Assembly: GCA_023381945.1 (NCBI GenBank)
Contig: JAMCQY010000168.1
Span: 1-6,134 of the forward strand
Length of the DNA stretch: 6,134 nucleotides
Origin: Deltaproteobacteria bacterium
Lineage (GTDB): Bacteria > Desulfobacterota > Desulfobaccia > Desulfobaccales > 0-14-0-80-60-11
Reading direction: 5' to 3'
The translations under genes were made by a program, and so were the position numbers. Under the pieces are notes generated by a model that did not search any database, was not told the origin of the DNA, and saw only the letters and a list, made by a program, of their open reading frames with translations. Positions 3,523-6,134 of this stretch are shown here, piece by piece. The first letter of the stretch is position 1; the number at the start of each line of letters is the position of its first letter.

Positions 3523-5484
3523 ATGCTTGATTATAAAATCGTACGAAAAGGGATTCCCCGCCTGCCTTTGGAGGGCAACCTCGACCTAACCTATCGCTGC
3601 AACAACGCCTGCCGCCATTGTTGGCTTCGCATCCCCGCTCAGTCAAAAAAAAGTCAGTTAGAATTGTCATTGGAAGAGTTAAGACAGATTTCCGATGAAG
3701 CGCGGCAGATGGGTTGCCGGAAATGGCATATCTCCGGCGGCGAACCCATGCTGCGTCCTGATTTCATTGAAATATTCGATTACCTGACTTCGAGGTCCGT
3801 TTCTTACAGCCTTAATACTAATGGCACCTTGATCACTCCCCGGATCGCCCGCCTGCTGACCCGCAGGGGCAGCAAGATGGTGGCTTTATACGGCGCCACT
3901 GCCGAAGTTCATAATCATGTAACCCGCCAGGCCGGCTCATTTGCGGCCACCATGCAGGGGTTTGCCTATCTCAAGGAGGCCGGCGCCAGTTTCACCGTCC
4001 AGATCATTCCGATGAGGGCCAACTTTCACCAGTTCGAGGAGATGGTCAGCCTGGCCCGGTCCTTGAGCCCTCATTACCGCGTCGGCGCCCCCTGGCTGTA
4101 TCTTTCGGCTTGCGGTTCGGCCAGTCAAAACGCCGAGATCAGGCGGCAGCGCCTCGATCCCAAGGAGGTTGTTTTTCTGGATCAGCCTGACCTGGGATAT
4201 GAGGATTGGGCCGCCGGAGAAGCGGAGCCGGCCTGCCGGGAGGCCGGCGCAGATGAGCGCCTTCTGGCCACGTGTATCGCCCAACGCCGGGATTTCCATA
4301 TCGACCCCTACGGCGGTATGACCTTTTGCTGCTTCGTCAAGGACCCGGATTTGCGCTACGATTTGCGGACTGGCACCTTTCAGGAAGCCTGGGACCGGTT
4401 CATTCCATCTCTGGCTGACTGCGTCCGCGGGGGGCGGGAATTTTTGGAAAATTGTGGGTCTTGCGAGCTGCGGTCCGACTGCCGCTGGTGCGACGTCTAC
4501 GGCTTTCTGGAACACCGGCGGCACGGCGCCAAGGTGGATTATCTCTGCCGGGTAGCCCGGGAGAACCGCGCCTTTAAGGAGGATTGGCAACGCCGGCATC
4601 GCCGGTACTACGGCATCGCTGGCCTGACCGTGCTGGTGGAGTCCGACCTGCCCATCACCGATGAGACCTTCGTGCCCAAGTTCCAGAAATTTCAAGTCGA
4701 CCGCCCCGGCGACGATCTCATTTCCATCCGCCATCATTTTGATCTGCCCGACTTGGCGCGCCAGGACCTGGGGGTCGAAGTTTACCGGAAGACTCCCTGG
4801 GCCATCTACCACAAGGGCCGCACCTGGATCTATCTGGGCATCTCACCTGATCCTGCCGATCCCAGCCTGCATCAGGTGGCGGTCTTTAACCAGGACCACA
4901 CCCGCGGCAAGATTTATCATCCCCGGGAAGATGTCTTTCGCAAGGGCGGATTGCACGCCCTGACCCTCATGGCCACCGACCAGATCTGGCTGGCCCGGGT
5001 CCTGGCCGACCGTCAGGGGTGTTTTCTCCATTCCAGCGGCGCCGTCATAAGTGGCCAGGGACTCCTTTTTGTGGGTCACTCTGAGGCCGGAAAATCCACT
5101 ACGGTGAAGATGCTTCAGGGAAGAGCCGAGATCTTGTGCGACGACCGCAACATCGTCCGCCGTTGGCCCGAAGGATTCAGGGTCCACGGTACCTGGAGCC
5201 ATGGCGAGGTGCCCCTGGTGTCAGAGGCCGCAGCTCCGCTAAGGGCCATCCTGTTTCTCCGCAAGTCATCCCAAAACCGCCTGGTCCGTTTGGAAAATCG
5301 CCGGGAAATACTGGGCCGGCTGCTCGGTTGCCTGATCAAGCCCCTGGTCACCGCCGACTGGTGGGACAAGACCCTGGAGCTAATGGCATCTATGGTCCGG
5401 GAGGTTCCCTGCTATAAGATGGAGTTCGACCAGAGCGGCGGGATTGTGCCCGACCTGGAAGCCCTGGTGCGAGAGGGGTCGTGA
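3523..5484 (+). CDS. Radical SAM/SPASM enzyme fused to an HPr-kinase-like domain
   Basis: A 653-residue two-part protein. N-terminal radical SAM domain (about 15-230): CNNACRHC gives the CxxxCxxC ligands C26, C30 and C33 for the SAM-binding [4Fe-4S] cluster, and GGEP is at 72-75. SPASM-like region (about 250-345): C251-x12-G-x4-C269, then C311-x2-C314-x5-C320-x2-C323 and C342, for one or two auxiliary clusters. C-terminal part (about 362-653): an HprK-like module with a HSSG motif near 504-507, Walker A GHSEAGKST at 518-526 and CDD at 539-541. Such SPASM enzymes usually modify peptides or proteins; HprK-like proteins accompany several peptide-maturation cassettes. The substrate and the kinase role are unknown. 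A GTG at 3520 directly precedes the ATG and either could start translation; upstream GCGGA is a weak ribosome binding site. The next gene overlaps by 4 nt, implying one operon. Confidence 0.85.
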   Translation: MLDYKIVRKGIPRLPLEGNLDLTYRCNNACRHCWLRIPAQSKKSQLELSLEELRQISDEARQMGCRKWHISGGEPMLRPDFIEIFDYLTSRSVSYSLNTNGTLITPRIARLLTRRGSKMVALYGATAEVHNHVTRQAGSFAATMQGFAYLKEAGASFTVQIIPMRANFHQFEEMVSLARSLSPHYRVGAPWLYLSACGSASQNAEIRRQRLDPKEVVFLDQPDLGYEDWAAGEAEPACREAGADERLLATCIAQRRDFHIDPYGGMTFCCFVKDPDLRYDLRTGTFQEAWDRFIPSLADCVRGGREFLENCGSCELRSDCRWCDVYGFLEHRRHGAKVDYLCRVARENRAFKEDWQRRHRRYYGIAGLTVLVESDLPITDETFVPKFQKFQVDRPGDDLISIRHHFDLPDLARQDLGVEVYRKTPWAIYHKGRTWIYLGISPDPADPSLHQVAVFNQDHTRGKIYHPREDVFRKGGLHALTLMATDQIWLARVLADRQGCFLHSSGAVISGQGLLFVGHSEAGKSTTVKMLQGRAEILCDDRNIVRRWPEGFRVHGTWSHGEVPLVSEAAAPLRAILFLRKSSQNRLVRLENRREILGRLLGCLIKPLVTADWWDKTLELMASMVREVPCYKMEFDQSGGIVPDLEALVREGS

Positions 5485-6134
5485 ACGCCGAAACACCCAC
5501 TTCCTATGCAGCCCGGGTCGATATGGCGCGCCACCGCCTCTGGAAAAACCGTGCGCCTTTGCTGGGCAGCCTGGACCTGGAGCTCACCGAGCGCTGCAAT
5601 AATGACTGCATCCATTGCTGCATCAATCTGCCGGAGAATGATGCTGCAGCCAGGCAAAGGGAACTGACCACCGCCCAGATTAAAGATATCCTGACGGAAG
5701 CCGCAGCGTTGGGAGCCCTGTCAGTCCGCTTCACCGGGGGGGAGCCGCTGCTGCGGGAGGATTTTGCCGAGCTCTATCTATTCGCCCGCCGTCAGGGGCT
5801 CAAGGTGCTCCTCTTTACTAATGGCCGTTTGATTTCCCCCGAGCTGGTCAAACTCTTTAAGCGCATCCCGCCTCTGGAAAAGATCGAGGTCAGCGTTTAC
5901 GGCATGAGGCGGGAATCCTACGAAGCCGTATCCCGGGTGCGCGGCTCCTTTGCGGAGTTCTGGCGCGGAGTTAACCTGCTGTTGGAGGCCGGGATTCCCT
6001 TCGTGGTCAAGGGGGCGCTCTTGCCGCCCAACCGCCGGGAAATGGAAGAATTCGAAGCCTGGGCCGCCACTATCCCGGCTATGGACAGGCCGCCCTCTTA
6101 CTCCATGTTCTTTGATCTGCGCGGCCGCCGGGAT
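5481..6134 (+). CDS. Second radical SAM enzyme, N-terminal part (runs off right edge)
   Basis: An open frame of 218 codons from GTG 5481 continues to the window end. The start overlaps the previous stop as GTGA and is preceded by the purine-rich GAGAGGGG, so coupled translation is likely. The radical SAM motif is C39-x3-C43-x2-C46 (ERCNNDCIHC). GGEP is at 86-89 and a TNG motif follows at about 112-114 (FTNGRLIS), in the usual beta-strand order of the partial TIM barrel. A DLELTERCNN lead-in and AGIPFVVKG-type strand resemble PqqE/SPASM-type enzymes and the preceding protein, so the pair may have arisen by duplication. The C-terminal region, where SPASM cysteines would lie, is outside the window. 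Function is probably peptide or protein modification, with unknown substrate. Confidence 0.85.
   Translation, partial: MNAETPTSYAARVDMARHRLWKNRAPLLGSLDLELTERCNNDCIHCCINLPENDAAARQRELTTAQIKDILTEAAALGALSVRFTGGEPLLREDFAELYLFARRQGLKVLLFTNGRLISPELVKLFKRIPPLEKIEVSVYGMRRESYEAVSRVRGSFAEFWRGVNLLLEAGIPFVVKGALLPPNRREMEEFEAWAATIPAMDRPPSYSMFFDLRGRRD

Noticed and set aside
3937..4812. 291-codon minus-strand frame inside the radical SAM fusion gene.
   Set aside because: It is an antisense shadow of a strongly supported gene in GC-rich DNA. Its sequence shows no domain, while the plus frame has all motifs.

Overview
The window looks like chromosomal DNA from an anaerobic, moderately GC-rich bacterium, most plausibly a Desulfobacterota-like (delta-proteobacterial) sulfate reducer or syntroph. 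This is inferred from the compact ISC operon with an Rrf2-type regulator, the secG/tRNA-Leu(GAG) pair and the accessory radical-SAM genes. No 16S rRNA or other marker is present, so the placement is tentative.

Left part (minus strand, read right to left). A strong-looking promoter at 2591-2619, with repeat-type operator sequence just downstream, drives a tightly packed four-gene operon: a TusA-like sulfur carrier, an IscS-like cysteine desulfurase homologue, the Rrf2/IscR regulator and the IscU scaffold. Spacing is 9 nt, then overlaps of 4 nt and 8 nt. The operon ends near a twin-hairpin repeat (218-272) followed on the minus strand by a T run. Beyond it, the first 25 codons of an IS1595-like transposase run off the left edge. 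The IscS homologue has lost the PLP-binding lysine and several other cofactor and substrate residues but keeps the persulfide cysteine. It is therefore probably not a normal cysteine desulfurase. It may take sulfur from the TusA-like protein or from sulfide, or act as a structural partner of IscU.

Middle (plus strand). A divergent promoter, placed so close to the start codon that the message should be nearly leaderless, drives secG (SecYEG translocon). A complete tRNA-Leu(GAG) with encoded CCA follows 10 nt later. About 310 nt with no convincing gene comes next.

Right part (plus strand). A 653-residue protein fuses an N-terminal radical-SAM/SPASM enzyme to a C-terminal HPr-kinase-like P-loop domain. 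It overlaps by 4 nt (GTGA) a second radical-SAM gene that runs off the right edge. This pair looks like the start of a peptide- or protein-modification cassette, resembling RiPP maturase cassettes that combine radical-SAM/SPASM proteins with HprK-like proteins. No precursor peptide could be identified in the window.

The two points most worth following up are the PLP-site-eroded IscS homologue within an otherwise intact ISC operon and the radical-SAM/SPASM-HprK fusion with its adjacent second radical-SAM enzyme.
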